Source of the DNA: Chrysochromulina tobinii
Taxonomy: Eukaryota; Haptophyta; Prymnesiales; Chrysochromulinaceae
NCBI GenBank assembly: GCA_001275005.1
Contig: JWZX01003352.1
Span: 1-64,000 of the forward strand
Length of the DNA: 64,000 nucleotides
Direction: 5' to 3'
In this document: positions 9,312 to 19,381 of the stretch, in pieces
How the letters are laid out: each line of letters starts with the position of its first letter
Numbering within the stretch: position 1 is the stretch's first letter
Notes under the pieces: generated by a model
Seen by the model: only the letters and a program-made list of their open reading frames with translations
Databases searched by the model: none
Told to the model about the DNA's origin: nothing
Position numbers and translations under genes: made by a program

Positions 9312-9677
9312 TCGCTCTCACGGCCCGTGTTGTCGTTGTTATGTGATATATGAGATAACATCCTGTGTACCTGGCATGTATGAGTGAACCCTGATGCCAC
9401 ATGCCTGAACACTGTTGCATCGCATGTGTCTATCTGTCTCCTCGACTCTCGTGTCACGTGTGAGTCCCGCGGCTCCCCCTGGTGTCTAAAAAATTCACAG
9501 CGAGGCCGAACCGGCTTGCCGGGCGGAGGGGTTACAGGGGAGACTGAGGATAGCCCCTATGGGCAGTCTGTCAGTCGCGTTTTCGCGGCCACGCACACAA
9601 CACACGCGCCCACCGCATTCCGGCACAGGGGCGCTCCTCTCGGTCGTCATGCTCGGCCTGCAAATCACATGCTAGTT

Positions 9678-10646
9678 TCACAGCTGCGCCTGAGGCGCGC
9701 GCCGCACGCGTCGGAAGAGCGTCGCGCACGAATGTCGCCGACTGTTCCAAGGCTCGTCGGTGCAGCCCAGCAAGACGCGGCTCAGGCGATCCATGGCCAC
9801 GTCCGCCGAGACGCGCTCCCATCCGTCGACGCCAAAAGGAGTCCGCGCAGGCTCGTACGTGTACACTTTGCGCCAGGAGCGTGACGCTGCGGGCTCCGAG
9901 CGACGGCTGATTAGCGGTCGCATGGCTGTAGATCGGGGGCTGGATGCTCGCCCGTCGTTGTCGTTGTCAGCAGCCTCAGATTCGACCTCCGAGCCGCTCG
10001 TGGATGACACGTCCAGCGCAGCGGCATCCTCGTCGCCATCGGCCAAGAACCCCCAAGTGGCCCACGGCGAGCCGCAGCACCCATCATCCTTCTCCCCCAG
10101 CAACAGGTAGGCTTGCACGGCCGCACACGCTCGGAAGCCGCTCGTCCAATCTAGACCTAGCGGCATGAAGCTGCAGATGACAATGTGCGGCTCGAACGCG
10201 GCGACTGCGTTGCGCGCGTCGAGTTGCTCGACCTTAGCTCCCGCTTTGGGACGCAAGCCACGGGCCCCACTGTCGGTGGCAAGGAGCCGCACGGGTGCTG
10301 CACGATCAGCGAGGGCGCGCTGCAGGTGGAAGCACAACGTGCCATCGCCTGCGCCCACCTCGAGGACCCGGAGCTCTCCGCCTTGCGCGCTGGCCTCGTC
10401 GCACAGCCAATCAGACAGCCGGGACACCACCTCACGGGTGACCACCAAGTAGTGAGGCTGTTGGTTATTGCCAGTGCGCACAAATGACCGCCACCGCGCG
10501 CAACGATCGCAGTTACAGTGGACTTCGCCGCTGACCTGCTCGAGAGGATGCTCAACGGCAGCAAACAGGGCAAATTCGCACTCGAGCGCAGCCGTGGACG
10601 GGAGGTCGACCTCCGCCATGCCCTGTTCACAACTATAAGGTGGCAT
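9678..10646 (-). CDS. Putative SAM-dependent methyltransferase
   Basis: This is a 322-residue protein from ATG 10646; the frame also stays open upstream to a TTG. A glycine-rich SAM-binding loop, VLEVGAGDGTLCFHL, lies near residue 107. It is preceded by a Cys pair (CNCDRC) and followed by a motif around SFMPLGLDWTSGFR and LLGEKDDGCCGSPWATWG that occurs in an uncharacterised eukaryotic methyltransferase-like family. A Ser/Asp/Glu-rich insertion (residues about 215-250) interrupts the C-terminal part. The substrate is unknown. It lies between two other methyltransferase genes. Confidence 0.65.
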   Translation of the reverse strand: MPPYSCEQGMAEVDLPSTAALECEFALFAAVEHPLEQVSGEVHCNCDRCARWRSFVRTGNNQQPHYLVVTREVVSRLSDWLCDEASAQGGELRVLEVGAGDGTLCFHLQRALADRAAPVRLLATDSGARGLRPKAGAKVEQLDARNAVAAFEPHIVICSFMPLGLDWTSGFRACAAVQAYLLLGEKDDGCCGSPWATWGFLADGDEDAAALDVSSTSGSEVESEAADNDNDGRASSPRSTAMRPLISRRSEPAASRSWRKVYTYEPARTPFGVDGWERVSADVAMDRLSRVLLGCTDEPWNSRRHSCATLFRRVRRAPQAQL

Positions 10647-11447
10647 GTCCAGGTCGCGTCGGTGCTCGCTCTCGGACTGAGCTTTCCGGGTACTCGTGCG
10701 GCTGCAGCCCGGGTGCGAGCTGTGAATGAACTGATGCGTGAAATGATTTGTCAATCGTATTTTTGGACGGGGCTGGTGCGTGGTTCTTTAAGTTCTCTTA
10801 GTGGACCCTTTTTCTCTTTTCTTGGTACATGTAGAGGACGTTGTATTGGTACTATTTCAGTAGAGAACTTGAGGTCCCTCCTCTCCGTTTTCCCACAGGC
10901 ATGTGCCCCGGCGTGTGAGCCCCATTCACAATCAGTAAGGATGTTCACCGAGGGGAGGGGATCGGGACGCAGGGTTTCGTCGCGCTCCCGGGAGGCGGAC
11001 CTCCCGGTCTCACTTTCGGCGCGGCAAATCGAGTGGGGGCCGGGTCGGCGCACTAACGGCGCACCCACTACGCAGCACTCGCCCGCCCACCCATGTGGCA
11101 TGTGCGCGAGTGGGTCGAGGCCAACCGGGGGAGGTGTGTCGTGTTGGATCCGGCGTCGGAGCCGTGCCACGAATTGCGGGAGCGGGCGATTGGGGTCTGT
11201 GGGTAGCAGCGCGTAGCGCCGCCGCCCACTCCCGGGACCTGTTCTGTTGTGTCAACCGTGTGGAGGTCATCCCCTCTTAGTGAGGAAGAGCTCAGCGAGC
11301 TACCCGAGTGTGTGTTGATTGAACGCCTGGTACGGCGCGCTGCTCGGTACAGCGCGGCGTGATGGCGCTCTGCGCTCTTGCTTGCATTCCTGTCGAATCA
11401 TCCTCATCCACCAGCTCGTTAGGAGAGCTCGCGCCCGAACCCATACC

Positions 11448-12554
11448 ATGTCAGAAATCTGTCGACGACTGCTTCGACAGAACGCCGTGCTGCGCGAGTC
11501 AGTCGCTCGCGAATTTGCGACGCTCCCAACGGCACACCCTCGGTTTGAGACGGCCATGCGCACGTACGAGCGTGAGGTACTGATGGCGATCGACAAGAAC
11601 GATGCAACGCTCACCCAGATCCATGGCAGTCCGGCACAAGGCAGCGCGTTGGCACGTGCAGCGGATTGGCTTGGCCTGTCGGAACGGCCCGAAACTTATG
11701 ACGGCCTCGGTTCATTGTGGAGGCATCTGGCCAAAGATTGGAGCCGTGACGGTGTTGCTGGCACAGAGGAGCTGCGGTCACTGATTGTGACGGGCGTGTC
11801 CGCTGAGATGTCGCGATGGCCGGCCGACGAGCGCATGCGCGTACTCGTGCCGGGTTGCGGCCAAGGCCGTTTGGCCTGGGCACTTGCGGATGCGCTACCC
11901 CACGCCCTCGTCACCGGCCTCGAGCGCAGCGAAGCGACGCTTGGATTTGCGCGGCACGTCCTGCATGGTGTGGGAGACGTCGCGTCGGTGCAATTTCATC
12001 CTTTCCTCGATGCATTCCCCAACAATTGGGATGCAAAGTCACGGACAGCGAGCGTCTCCGTGCCGGACGTGCTGCCACGTCCGGCGCCCAACCTCGCGCT
12101 GCAACTTGCTGATTTTATGGAGCCGCATGCTTTGCGCGACGAGGACGACAACTCGATCTCATGGACGGCGCTACGCAGCCGATCAGCGCTCACCAGCACG
12201 CAGTGGCGCCCGCCGTGGCACCAGCAGCAGCACCATGTCGTGTGTACCCATTTCTTCCTGGACTGCGTGGACGACGTCGTCGCGGGCTGCACCGCCGTCC
12301 GCGACGCTCTGGTCGACGGCGGAGCATGGATCTTCAGTGGCCCTTTGCACTACCACCAAGGTGGTGGGTACACGCCGCGGCCCAGCCCGGCACTGAGCCA
12401 TCTGCTCGAGCTCGCCTCCGACCTCGGGCTGGAACCAGAGGGCCCGCCGCTCCTCGTGCCCTCTCCGTACCTGCGACGACCCAACGCTCTCCTGCACGAG
12501 GCAGCTTGGACGGCCGCATTCTTCAAGGCGCGCAAGCGGGGTGGCCCGAGATAG
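11448..12554 (+). CDS. Carnosine N-methyltransferase-like (N2227 family)
   Basis: This is a 368-residue member of the N2227/CARNMT1 family, which in animals and fungi methylates carnosine or related His-containing substrates. I chose ATG 11448 (MSEICRRLLRQN, context ACCATGT); an upstream start at 11319 would add 43 poorly conserved residues. Family features seen: an N-terminal helical region, then MRVLVPGCGQGRLAWALA (the SAM loop, with GCGQGRLAW in place of the usual GAGLGRLAW), then THFFLDCVDD and WIFSGPLHYHQGG near the C-terminus, the counterparts of CFFIDTA and WINLGPLLYHF. Assignment to the family is good; the substrate is inferred only. Confidence 0.8.
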   Translation: MSEICRRLLRQNAVLRESVAREFATLPTAHPRFETAMRTYEREVLMAIDKNDATLTQIHGSPAQGSALARAADWLGLSERPETYDGLGSLWRHLAKDWSRDGVAGTEELRSLIVTGVSAEMSRWPADERMRVLVPGCGQGRLAWALADALPHALVTGLERSEATLGFARHVLHGVGDVASVQFHPFLDAFPNNWDAKSRTASVSVPDVLPRPAPNLALQLADFMEPHALRDEDDNSISWTALRSRSALTSTQWRPPWHQQQHHVVCTHFFLDCVDDVVAGCTAVRDALVDGGAWIFSGPLHYHQGGGYTPRPSPALSHLLELASDLGLEPEGPPLLVPSPYLRRPNALLHEAAWTAAFFKARKRGGPR

Positions 12555-12788
12555 AGATGCGATGCGTGTATTTGGGATCCCTCCGCTCGACATGTAGATA
12601 GTACCGTACACCGAACCAACTTGTGCGTTCAAGGTTGGCATGGTGCCATGACCGTAAGCGGACCAGCTTGGTGCTTGCGAACGAAAGCCTACGTAGTTTC
12701 AAACGTAGTTTCTGACGTGAACAACAAATATGACTCTGGCTTCCACAGCACGGTAACGAACCAGCCTCACACCTCTCAGGACTCAGCA

Positions 12789-13400
12789 TCACTGCGCGAT
12801 TTTCACCTGCAACGCCTGAAACCTCGATAACAGCATTCGTGCCTCTGCGTCCGAGGACAGCATCTCAGAGGCAGCCTGGGGCCCAGCAGCCATCATCTTG
12901 CGCATGAGGTCCTGCAACTTGGGGTTGCGAAGGAGCGCCATGATCTCGGGGTCTTGCGTCGCCGCCTGCAGCATGTCAGGGCTCATACCGCCGGGTAGCG
13001 TGCCATCGGCTGCAGTCGCTTCGTCCAGGTCAACATCCGCTGCAGGTTCAGATGTGGTCTGTGGCGTGGCCTCCCATGCTTGCTCAACCGACATCGTGTT
13101 GAACTGGTCGATTAGCAATGGATCCGCACGCCCTTCTCGCCGTGCTTTAGCCAGCACCTTAGCAAGCTCCTCCTTCTCAAACAGTCCATCCCATTTGACC
13201 TTTCGCAGGTCCAGCTCAGCTTTGATCTCGCTTACCTTCATGCCCATGCACTCCTTCACCGACTCTACGTCGATGGCAGCATCGTCGCTCGCAAATATCC
13301 TTGAGCGTGGCGGTGCGCGCGGCGATGGTAGCGGAATGATCATTGCAACGCTCCGAGCCGCTAAACAGCAGACGAGAAAGACACAGACACGAATGTTCAT
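12789..13400 (-). CDS. Secretory or plastid protein with STI1-type domain
   Basis: This is a 203-residue protein from ATG 13400. Residues 1-20 form a clear signal peptide (VCVFLVCCLAARSVA), followed by a Pro/Arg/Ser-rich stretch that could be a transit peptide for a secondary plastid. Residues about 50-95 resemble a SAP or helix-extended motif (KVSEIKAELDLRKVKWDGLF). The C-terminal 60 residues (DPEIMALLRNPKLQDLMRKM) match the STI1/Hip/Tic40 domain, which binds Hsp70-type partners during protein import. A stromal co-chaperone is a reasonable inference but not shown. Confidence 0.65.
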   Translation of the reverse strand: MNIRVCVFLVCCLAARSVAMIIPLPSPRAPPRSRIFASDDAAIDVESVKECMGMKVSEIKAELDLRKVKWDGLFEKEELAKVLAKARREGRADPLLIDQFNTMSVEQAWEATPQTTSEPAADVDLDEATAADGTLPGGMSPDMLQAATQDPEIMALLRNPKLQDLMRKMMAAGPQAASEMLSSDAEARMLLSRFQALQVKIAQ

Positions 13401-13582
13401 GGATCAACAGGTGGAGAGCGCGCTGTGCGGCCGCCTTGCGCGCCGCTTCGGCGAGTGCGCCGCGGTCGGTCGGGGCCCGATCGATCCAGAGCCGTGCGAG
13501 ATCTCGAGCGCGAGATCGCGGACGCACTGGGGGTGACCTTCGCTGCTTTGATCCCTCGATGACAAGAAAATTATTTGGCACC

Positions 13583-14485
13583 TCATAAAGGCAGAGCTCG
13601 CAAACACGCGAACCCACCAGCCGTGCCACCAGCAGTCGGTGAGGGGCAGGCGGCGGCGGCGGCGGTGGCTGTGTCGGCATCGCGCGAGCGCAGCGCCGAC
13701 TGAAGATCTTCGAATTGGCGGAGCACCAGGTCCTCAAACTTCTCGAGCTTGGCCCACGTCTCGCGCCGGCGCTGCCAGACGAAGTTGACGAGCGCCCGGT
13801 CCTGTTCGTCATTCTCCTTGTCCTGCAGCTTCTCCGAGTACGCTTTGGCCAAGAAGCAGCTGGCCAATAGGAGCAGCAGCAAAACGCCGACTGCGTAGCT
13901 CACGTGGCGCGTCGTGTGCTGAACAGCGTCGCAGTCGAGGCCACGGTCAGCAAGCTGCGCGCGCGTGAGCTCGCCTTCGCGGAACAGGCGGCATGCGGCT
14001 GAGCTCTGATCGGCTGAACTCAAGCTGATGACTGCAAAGGTCGACACGTTGGCAAGCCCCCAAAGCTGATTGATGTAGAAAAAGAGGAGCATCGGGCGCG
14101 AGGAGGCGCAGACGCCCACAATGCCGATGCACGCAGCAATGGCGCACAGTGCAGCGACCGCTTCGGTGAACAGCTCGCTCAGCGGATCATGCAGCACGTG
14201 CGTCGCCGAGACGATGTAATACATGCCGAGGGCGACTGCCACCTGTGTGATGCACAGCAGCAGCAGCCAGGAGCGGAAGGCGCGCATGGTGTCCGGGCTT
14301 GTTAAGATCATCTCGGGGTAGTACTGCGACGGGCAGTCGACCGGCAGTGCTGAGAAGATGCGTGGCCGCCCTGCTCCACGCGAGGAGGCGACGCTGCTCT
14401 GAACGAGCACCGAGGCCGTGGCCCGTACTGCTGCAGAATCCATGTACTGCTGCGACGGCTTCCGCACGGACGGTGTGCTGTCCAT
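13583..14485 (-). CDS. Hypothetical multi-span membrane protein
   Basis: The frame gives 300 residues from ATG 14485; a GTG five codons earlier is also open. Four hydrophobic segments are visible: SWLLLLCITQVAVALGMYYI (about 71-90), AVAALCAIAACIGIVGVCA (109-127), MLLFFYINQLWGLANVSTFAV (about 132-152) and YAVGVLLLLLLASCFLA (about 197-213). Between spans 3 and 4 is a Cys-containing loop (ACRLF, LDCDAV), the overall pattern of tetraspanin-like proteins, though I see no CCG motif. The C-terminus is a charged helix followed by an Ala/Pro tail. The family is not recognised. Confidence 0.55.
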   Translation of the reverse strand: MDSTPSVRKPSQQYMDSAAVRATASVLVQSSVASSRGAGRPRIFSALPVDCPSQYYPEMILTSPDTMRAFRSWLLLLCITQVAVALGMYYIVSATHVLHDPLSELFTEAVAALCAIAACIGIVGVCASSRPMLLFFYINQLWGLANVSTFAVISLSSADQSSAACRLFREGELTRAQLADRGLDCDAVQHTTRHVSYAVGVLLLLLLASCFLAKAYSEKLQDKENDEQDRALVNFVWQRRRETWAKLEKFEDLVLRQFEDLQSALRSRDADTATAAAAACPSPTAGGTAGGFACLRALPL

Positions 14486-14790
14486 CGTCGGGCCACGCAC
14501 GTGAAACTTGAGCGTCGTCTACACCGTTTATACAGTCCGGCTCCGTGGGTTCGGTCGGCTCTCGTGGGGACGACCGCACGGACGTGCGAGTTAGGGAGAG
14601 TTAGGGACGTCTGTGAACGTGAACACGACGGCACAGTCCCGTCTGTGTGATCCGTGTGGAGTGGGTCCCGGCTGCCGGCTCCCCCCGGTGTTTTTGAACC
14701 GGAACCGAATCGAACGTTCGGACCGTAGTACAGCACTGTACCGGTAGCACGCGTCGCGGTGGTTGAACAAAGCGTAGAAGCGTTGAACAT

Positions 14791-14826
14791 CAAGTCAAGT
14801 CAAGTGTCATGACTTGACTTGACTTG
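14791..14826. repeat. AAGTC palindrome, 15-bp arms
   Basis: Arms 14791-14805 and 14812-14826 are exact inverted repeats of CAAGTCAAGTCAAGT around a 6-base loop. The unit is the same pentanucleotide as the satellite inside the intron at 510-805. It lies about 50 bases upstream of the glycosyltransferase start. Confidence 0.85.
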
Positions 14827-14878
14827 ACTTGTGTTGACGAGGTTCGTCGAGCCGCCGGTCAAGTTTTGGATACGGAAC

Positions 14879-15925
14879 ATGCGCGGCACTGCCGCACGCG
14901 CCTCCGAAGCGCACGCATCACGAACGATCCCGCACGTTCTCTCATTCACATATAAGGTTGACCTCCTTCGCGCGCCAGATGCGAGTCTGACCGCGCTTGA
15001 GCGCGTCCTCGCCCGCAACGTGCGCTCGACGATCCATCATCATCATCGGCCGATCGGTGATTTGTGGTTTGGTGGTGATCCAGTGGTGCACTTTTACGAT
15101 GACGAGAAGTGCGTTCAGGTGATAAGAGCCGCATTTCCGCCCCTCCTACCTTTCTTTCAGAACGAGGTGAGCGGTATGTACAAGGGCGACATTTGCCGAG
15201 GCGCAGCTCTGTACCAACACGGTGGTTTGTACTTTGATGTGGATATGGTGGCGAGGATGAACTCGTCGGCGCTCATCGGCCGAGACACGGAGTTCGTCAC
15301 ATGCATTTCCAACTCTGATAGGGTCGAGAGTTTGCGTTGGAACGTCAAGTTCTTTCAGTCATTCATCGCGGTCGCGCCTCGGCATGGGATCATGAGGCGC
15401 TACCTCGAGGCGCTGTTGCAAATGTACAATGCGGCAGTCGACACATTTGGGAGCATCAGCGACTATTTCAAGCCGCAGGTGGCCAGCCGGCGAAGTCATG
15501 ACATGGGCACAATAGCGATGAAACGGGGCTATGACGTTTGGCTGCACGAAGGCGGCGACGGCAGGTGCGGCGACTCGTCGAACGTCTCAATAGCCAGACG
15601 CCGCCACTCAGTGCAACTCTGGGAGGAGCGGCCGCTCTCAACGCTTACGGGACGACGGCGGGTGCCACGTCAGGCCGGCGCAAAGCACGTGCGGCGCTGT
15701 GAGCTCGTCGTCTTTGACCCTGTCTCAGGCCAGGCGCCCTTTTACTCGCGGGTGCCGGGTACCGAGCTCTGCCCTTACTCGCGCACGAACAAGTCTTCAC
15801 GGGCTCCGATGGGACCTGGCCGTCGCTTGAGTGCGGGCGCCACGGACGGCTATGTGGCGCAGCACCAACGTCGCAGCAGAAGCGGAGGCGGACGAGGGCA
15901 GCGAACTCAAGGTACAGATAAGTGA
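14879..15925 (+). CDS. GT32-type glycosyltransferase with DXD motif
   Basis: This is a 348-residue protein from ATG 14879. The central region (about residues 85-150) has the hallmark of DXD glycosyltransferases of the GT32/Och1/capsule type: MYKGDICRGAALYQHGGLYF followed by the metal-binding DVD. The upstream IPHVLSFTYK is typical of the family's first strand. These enzymes transfer sugars from nucleotide-sugar donors in the Golgi. No signal anchor is visible at this start, so an upstream exon may be missing. The last 80 residues are Arg/Gly-rich and low in complexity, and may lie past a true splice site. Confidence 0.65.
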   Translation: MRGTAARASEAHASRTIPHVLSFTYKVDLLRAPDASLTALERVLARNVRSTIHHHHRPIGDLWFGGDPVVHFYDDEKCVQVIRAAFPPLLPFFQNEVSGMYKGDICRGAALYQHGGLYFDVDMVARMNSSALIGRDTEFVTCISNSDRVESLRWNVKFFQSFIAVAPRHGIMRRYLEALLQMYNAAVDTFGSISDYFKPQVASRRSHDMGTIAMKRGYDVWLHEGGDGRCGDSSNVSIARRRHSVQLWEERPLSTLTGRRRVPRQAGAKHVRRCELVVFDPVSGQAPFYSRVPGTELCPYSRTNKSSRAPMGPGRRLSAGATDGYVAQHQRRSRSGGGRGQRTQGTDK

Positions 15926-16360
15926 TATCGGGGTACTACCGAGCATCTGATCCCACCTCGCTACAGACGCGTCTACCGGCACAGACCACACGGTACGTCA
16001 GTACAACGCACAGCCCGAGCCAACTCTTGGTTGTGAAGCAGATTCACAAAGTACTCGAGCAGCACGGGCCACACAGACACACGAATCGAATCTCGCGGCC
16101 GATTCTGCACGGGTCAGGGCGGCGCTCATATCGCCAACGTCCGCAATAGCACCGGTGACGGTACACGTCGAGGTATTAGGTAACAGCTTGTTCAGTTTAC
16201 AGTGACAATTCAGAAATCTCTGAATCTGTATCTGCGCCGGTGCTCTATCGCGCACGCGGTAAGGAACACGCGGCGGACCGGCGACCGGACTTGGATGTTG
16301 GAAAAAGCAAAACGTCAGGAAAAACAAAGCACCGGTGAGTGTGCGAGTGCGTGCGCATCA
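15926..16360. other. Intergenic, nothing supported
   Basis: This lies between convergent genes. Short frames are present but have no protein-like features, and I see no repeats or RNA structures. Confidence 0.4.
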
Positions 16361-17149
16361 CTAGTAGCCCTCCGCATGCGCCACTGTGATGGGCGTCGCC
16401 ACTCGCTGCGCTGCTGGCTCGTGGCTATTGTGCCGCTTATTCGTGATTAATCCGCTCTCCGGCCCTGGCACGGCAATGCGCCGCCTCTCTGCTGCTGCGA
16501 GGGCGCGACGGCGTGCGTCGAGTGCCGCCATGCCGAGGCCACGGGCTGCGCCGTCCGCCTGGGCGGCTTGCGCTCGCATACGCCGCTTGTTGGCTGCGGC
16601 GCGCGCGGCTGCCTCTTCTGCGCCGACGAGCGCGCGATCGGGCGACTCGTACCCGGGACTGTGATGCAGGCTCCTGTTTTGGATGCGCCCCTGGATAGTG
16701 ACATGACCGTGCATCATGAACGGGTGCTGCGGCACGTCGCCGATGCCGCGCCGGCTGGGCGGCGGCGTGCTTGCACGGCGCGGCATCGGCGCCTCGAACG
16801 GCAGCGCCTCGCGATCGCCGTGCCGCGGCCGCAGGTCCGGGTGGAAGCCGGGGTTCGTCTCATAGCTAGGCGCACCCCACGAACCGTGCTGAGGCCACTC
16901 GGTAGGCGGCGGCTTCCGATTTTCAGGGGCCGGAGTGAAGTGGCCGCCTTTGCCGCCTGCACGCGACGAGAGCACGCCCGGCGAGCCATACCAATCTGGC
17001 TTCGCAACCTCAGATTGTGGCACCCATCGGCCAGAGGGCCCCTTGACGGAGCTCGAGTCCCGCCGCGGCGTGTGCCACGTGCGCTCAGGCTCCCAGCCGC
17101 GGCCGTCGTACGCGTTCATGTCGGGCTCCTTCCATGGCGTCGCAGGCAT
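16361..17149 (-). CDS. Hypothetical disordered basic protein
   Basis: This is a 262-residue protein from ATG 17149; a GTG start at 17209 would add 20 residues. The sequence is rich in Pro, Arg, Gly and Trp, with many short motifs such as GSWGAPSYETNPGFHPDL and REALPFEAPMPRR. A basic Ala/Arg helix (AEEAAARAAANKRRMRAQAA) and a short tail follow. This composition is common in axonemal microtubule-lumen proteins, but no defined repeat is seen, so that is only a suggestion. The coding call rests on frame length and composition. Confidence 0.45.
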   Translation of the reverse strand: MPATPWKEPDMNAYDGRGWEPERTWHTPRRDSSSVKGPSGRWVPQSEVAKPDWYGSPGVLSSRAGGKGGHFTPAPENRKPPPTEWPQHGSWGAPSYETNPGFHPDLRPRHGDREALPFEAPMPRRASTPPPSRRGIGDVPQHPFMMHGHVTIQGRIQNRSLHHSPGYESPDRALVGAEEAAARAAANKRRMRAQAAQADGAARGLGMAALDARRRALAAAERRRIAVPGPESGLITNKRHNSHEPAAQRVATPITVAHAEGY

Positions 17150-17449
17150 GAGATGTGTCGGCGAGCTGCGTTGGACGGGAAGCTGTGCTGCTCTGCGCAC
17201 CCACGACACTCAGAGGTTTCCAATCACGGGACGACTCATGTCCGTTTCGCCAAATTGAATAGCGCTGTGTTGGCGTTAATCCGGACCGGCGGCTCACACA
17301 CATGGGATGATCAAGGACGGACGCGCACGCAAGCAAACCCTCCGAGCCAAGACTCGGCGTCTCGGCTCAGGGGGCAGGGCCACACGACGGCGGCAAGGCG
17401 GCCGACTCTCAAGAGAGGCCACCGCGCACCGGCACAACAACCGCGACCG

Positions 17450-18322
17450 GTATCTGGTACCCCCTGTGGTTCCCCTATAGTATACAAGGATACCACTCTC
17501 GACTCCTCGTGCCTCGCCGGGTAAGTGAAGTTAATAATGGAGTCCTTGCAGTACATGTAGCATGTGCCCTTCGAGTTGATGGTCTCTGATGACCTCTGAT
17601 GACCTCTGATGACGTCTGATTGACTCCATCATCAGTAGCATGTGCCCTTCGAGTGGTGAATCACGCAATCGGCGCACGCGGTGTAGCGGCAGCGCTCGCA
17701 CACGTCGAAGGGCTCGCCCACGTCACCCTCCTCGTAGCCATTCACTTTCAGGCGCCGAAAGTCCACTTCCGTCAGACCACAGCCATCGCACGTATCCGGA
17801 TAGTTACCTCTGCCGGAGCCGAGCCACTCGCGCCGTGGGCAGCCCGGAGGTAGGCCCGGCTCGAGTGGAGCACCAACAGCAAGCCTGCTTGCTGCCTGCC
17901 ATCGAGGGCGGCGAAGGCGTCCCTAAGGCGGCCCCTGCCGTTCTGTCGCGATTCATTGAGGTATCGAGGAGATCCTGCAGGTTGAACCACTCACCGTAGC
18001 GCATGCACCGGCCGTTTACTCGTGCAGACTTCTGGGTTCGTAGCCATTTTCGAGGGTCACGATTCAACGCAAAGGGATTATCCAGGGGGAAAGCTTCGGA
18101 CAGCTCGCGAGTATCTTGAGAGGGTAATGATGCCCACAACATTATCGTGAGCTTGCAGCTGCATTCGCCGTTGCCGGTTCTTCCCCAGTGCTGCCGCCCA
18201 TGACGGCAGTAGTGAACCTCCTCCCAGTCGATTAGCGGACCGCTTGGGCGCGTACTAGTACAGAATGTGACTCGTGGTTGTGGTCCTCCGGACGGACGCC
18301 CAAGGCCACACGCCAACAACAC
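17450..18322 (-). CDS. Cys-rich putative zinc-binding protein, multi-exon, ends uncertain
   Basis: The minus strand encodes a Cys-rich module. An exon of about 17870-17665 reads YPDTCDGCGLTEVDF and then FDVCERCRYTACADC. An intron 17664-17584 (donor GTGATT, acceptor CAGAG) joins it to SKGTCYMYCKDS. The spacing CxxC...CxxC...C suggests a MYND- or RING-like zinc site; I cannot name the family. An upstream stretch (18322 to about 17990) has protein-like sequence, DWEEVHYCRHGRQHW and RYGEWFNLQDLLD. Further introns must lie between 17990 and 17870 because the frames change. The intron again carries a duplicated exon segment (CTCGAAGGGCACATGCTAC in both copies). Boundaries outside 17560-17830 are estimates. 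Confidence 0.4.
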
Positions 18323-18470
18323 GCCAACTTCTTGAGTTCGAAACGAACCATCGAATCGAACGTCCGCCTGACAGAAAGCGATGCTTTCGGCGCATTCTCA
18401 CCGCAATCCATCCAGCACGGGCTTCCTACGGGCTTCCCCCACATCCGAGCGAGAGACAAGACGAGTTCGT

Positions 18471-19133
18471 TCAGCCGAGGCCGCACCGGGCATTCAGTCG
18501 GTGGATCTGGCCCCGAGGGCCAAAATGAAGCACCATCGCACTATCGGGAACTTCCTGCTCGGCGCCGTCCGACAGGTGCTCGCCTGACGTTCGGTTGCAC
18601 TGACCGCACGTGTGTGCGCAGCATGCCTTGAACTCCTCGCATTGACCCCACTTGAGCTTCCACGAGCAGCTGTGACGGTTCCAATCGTCGACTTCAGTCG
18701 GATAGACGATGGCCCACTTATCGATGCACGCGTCCGGCTCCGTGCTGTGGCGATTCTGTTCAAGATACTGCCTGCGCTGCAGCCAGGTGCGGAATGCAGC
18801 CAGCGAAATGCAGCCAGCGAGTCCGAGAAGAAGCACGCTCGCAATGCAGGCTCGCAGCGCAGAAGAAAGTGGTCGCAAGCCGTGCGTTTGCTGGGGCTTA
18901 TGCTGCGGCAATGCTCTGAGCTCTGGATAGGTGATGAGCAGGCTCCGCTCGTTGAAGTTCTCCTCGTCGTCAGTGGAACTGCCAGCGGTGGAACAAGTGG
19001 ATAGAGCGACTGCGTTGGTCTGCATGGCCGTCGGGCGCCACGCCCTGACCTGCTCCGCGAGCGGCGCTGCGTCTCCTTGGCGCTCTCCGAGACGTTCCAT
19101 GGTGTCCATGGCCAGGACATGGGCCAGGTCCAT
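18471..19133 (-). CDS. Single-pass membrane protein with ShKT-like Cys motif
   Basis: This is a 220-residue protein from ATG 19133; the frame is open upstream to 19280 without conserved features. One membrane span (about residues 89-110, RACIASVLLLGLAGCISLAA) follows a charged N-terminal cytoplasmic region. The lumenal part contains DACIDKWAIVYPTEVDDW, then SCSWKLKWGQC and CCAHTCGQC. The six-Cys spacing ending in CxxxCGxC resembles the ShKT fold, widely used as an extracellular module and seen next to hydroxylases and peptidases. No catalytic domain is attached. Its role is unknown. Confidence 0.55.
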   Translation of the reverse strand: MDLAHVLAMDTMERLGERQGDAAPLAEQVRAWRPTAMQTNAVALSTCSTAGSSTDDEENFNERSLLITYPELRALPQHKPQQTHGLRPLSSALRACIASVLLLGLAGCISLAAFRTWLQRRQYLEQNRHSTEPDACIDKWAIVYPTEVDDWNRHSCSWKLKWGQCEEFKACCAHTCGQCNRTSGEHLSDGAEQEVPDSAMVLHFGPRGQIHRLNARCGLG

Positions 19134-19381
19134 ATGTGTGAAATGTGTCCTTTCGATTGAAGAGGCGTCGCGTCGAGGGACCACACCAACCAAGGACTTG
19201 ATCCCCCACAGAGGCCTCTGCAAGGGGACGTAACAGTTTTCATGTTTTGCATGCTTCCCCGCGAGCGAAGAGATGCGCACGTGACCTGCGTCATGCGTCG
19301 CGCATCGAGGTTGTCGTTGACTTGTCTTGACTTTTACCGGTACAAGTATCCCGTGGGAGATTTTTGTGGTAGGAATTTCCT

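Noticed and set aside
18471-18720. ShKT-like Cys region read as a possible toxin
   Set aside because: ShKT is a widespread extracellular module; the protein is membrane-anchored and nothing supports a toxin role.
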